From: Methanobacteriota archaeon | GTDB lineage: Archaea; Thermoplasmatota; Poseidoniia; Poseidoniales; Thalassarchaeaceae | DNA: 6,882 bases | NCBI GenBank assembly: GCA_002683155.1 | Contig: NYST01000056.1 | Coordinates: 1 to 6,882 of the forward strand | Reading direction: 5' to 3' | In this document: in pieces, positions 6,032 through 6,882 of the stretch | Numbering within the stretch: position 1 is the first letter of the stretch | Layout of the letters: every line of letters begins with the position of its first letter | Notes under the pieces: generated by a model | What the model saw: the letters and a program-made list of their open reading frames with translations, nothing else | Told to the model about the DNA's origin: nothing | Databases searched by the model: none | Translations under genes and position numbers: made by a program

Positions 6032-6882
6032 ATGGCAGGGCTATCCCCAAGCGACAATCTGGATTCCTTCAGGAAGGACTCGGCATCTCCGGGAGATAGG
6101 GGCGTAATCAAGGAGATGAGGGAGTCCGGGTCGCAGACAGCGAGAGAGAGGATACTCGACCTTCTAGATGAGGGGAGTTTCGTCGAGGTCGATGCTTTCG
6201 TGAGACATAGGTCTGGCGATCACTCGATGCATCTGCACACCCCCTTGGGCGATGGGGTTGTCGCCGGGCACGGCATGATAGACGGAAGGAGGGTGGCATG
6301 CTTCTCACAGGACTTCTCTGTCTTCTCAGGAACCATGGGCGAGATGCATGCAAAGAAGATTGGCAAAGTAGTGGAGTTCGCCGAGAAGGCGAGTATCCCA
6401 CTGATTGGAATCTGGGACGGAGATGGCCAACGTGCTCACGAGGGAGTCACCTCGCTGGGCCCGAATGGGGATCTTCTGGACGGCATAGTATCCTGCTCTG
6501 GCAAGATCCCAATGATCTCAATAATCCTGGGAACGGTGTCAGGAACAAGCGCTCTTGCAGCCGGCCTATCCGACTTCATCATACTTGGAAGTCAGAGGGG
6601 AAGGATGTTCATGCGCAGTCCGTATGTGATTCCCGAAATCGTGTCGGGAGAAGTCGACGAGGACGCCCTTGGCGGTGCTAATCACCATGCGAGCAGGAGC
6701 GGTGTTGCATGCTTAGTTTCGGAAAGTGAGAGGGGGGCCTTCGACATGGCGGCCGAGATTCTTTCACACATGCCTGATAACACTATGTCGGACCCCCCTG
6801 TAATTGGTTCTGGAGATAAGTGGGATCGCAAGTGCAAGGGGATGGAGAAGTTAGTCCCCCAGGACTCAGACAGACCATATGA
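6032..6882 (+). CDS. Acyl-CoA carboxylase carboxyltransferase (beta) subunit, divergent, 3' partial
   Basis: Carboxyltransferase of the propionyl/acetyl-CoA carboxylase type, which moves CO2 from carboxybiotin to an acyl-CoA (feeding, for example, methylmalonyl-CoA metabolism). 283 codons are in the window, and the frame is open at the right edge. This covers about the N-terminal half of a protein normally 510-530 aa. Conserved landmarks are TARERILDLLDEGSFVEVD (36-54), GDGVVAGHGMIDGRRV (73-88), FSQDFSVFSGTMGEMHAKKI (91-110), SGKIPMISIILG (156-167), LGGANHHASRSGVA (213-226) and VPQDSDRPY (275-283), the start of the second half. Several usually strict motifs differ: DSGGARIQEG is DGDGQRAHEG, and GPCAGGAVYSPA is GTVSGTSALAAG. 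The exact acyl-CoA is therefore uncertain. The ATG at 6032 is the first start after an in-frame TGA at 6026; GGATGA (6023-6028) just upstream is a weak ribosome site. No biotin-carrier or carboxylase gene is in the window. Confidence 0.88.
   Translation, partial: MAGLSPSDNLDSFRKDSASPGDRGVIKEMRESGSQTARERILDLLDEGSFVEVDAFVRHRSGDHSMHLHTPLGDGVVAGHGMIDGRRVACFSQDFSVFSGTMGEMHAKKIGKVVEFAEKASIPLIGIWDGDGQRAHEGVTSLGPNGDLLDGIVSCSGKIPMISIILGTVSGTSALAAGLSDFIILGSQRGRMFMRSPYVIPEIVSGEVDEDALGGANHHASRSGVACLVSESERGAFDMAAEILSHMPDNTMSDPPVIGSGDKWDRKCKGMEKLVPQDSDRPY

Noticed and set aside
6298..6681. 127-codon plus-strand open frame inside the carboxyltransferase gene
   Set aside because: It is an out-of-frame shadow. 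The frame from 6032 carries all carboxyltransferase motifs without interruption across this stretch.

Overview
The window looks like a piece of a euryarchaeal chromosome. A planktonic, Poseidoniales (Marine Group II)-like lineage is my best guess, but that placement is an inference from overall style. The archaeal assignment is firm: there is an archaeal/eukaryotic-type clamp-loader small subunit (RfcS), an archaeal tRNA-dependent amidotransferase subunit D (GatD), and an elongator tRNA-Met interrupted by an intron with a well-formed bulge-helix-bulge splice motif. I see no insertion sequence, CRISPR array, phage gene or attachment site.

Layout from left to right. (1) An APC-superfamily amino-acid permease, cut by the left edge, whose C-terminal tail carries two EF-hand calcium-binding loops. 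(2) panB (ketopantoate hydroxymethyltransferase, CoA pathway), with its likely start at a TTG behind a GGTGA ribosome site. (3) A 63-base gap that opens with a near-perfect G7/AAATTT/C6 palindrome. It follows another 7-bp hairpin in the last codons of panB. (4) rfcS, on the same strand. (5) A convergent, unrecognised three-helix membrane protein whose stop codon overlaps the rfcS stop in the tetranucleotide CTAG. (6) A 110-base divergent gap, then tRNA-Met(CAT) with a 74-base intron and an encoded CCA. (7) gatD, starting 24 bases after the tRNA. (8) The first 283 codons of a biotin-dependent acyl-CoA carboxylase carboxyltransferase, cut by the right edge and divergent in several normally conserved motifs.

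The genes are mostly housekeeping: nutrient uptake, CoA synthesis, DNA replication, tRNA and Gln-tRNA formation, and acyl-CoA carboxylation. They do not form one obvious pathway. Spacing suggests short transcription units on the + strand: permease-panB(-rfcS) and tRNA-gatD(-carboxyltransferase). The most notable points are the EF-hand tail on the transporter, the intron-bearing tRNA abutting gatD, the tandem hairpins between panB and rfcS, and the divergent carboxyltransferase. I did not find a clear new multi-gene system.
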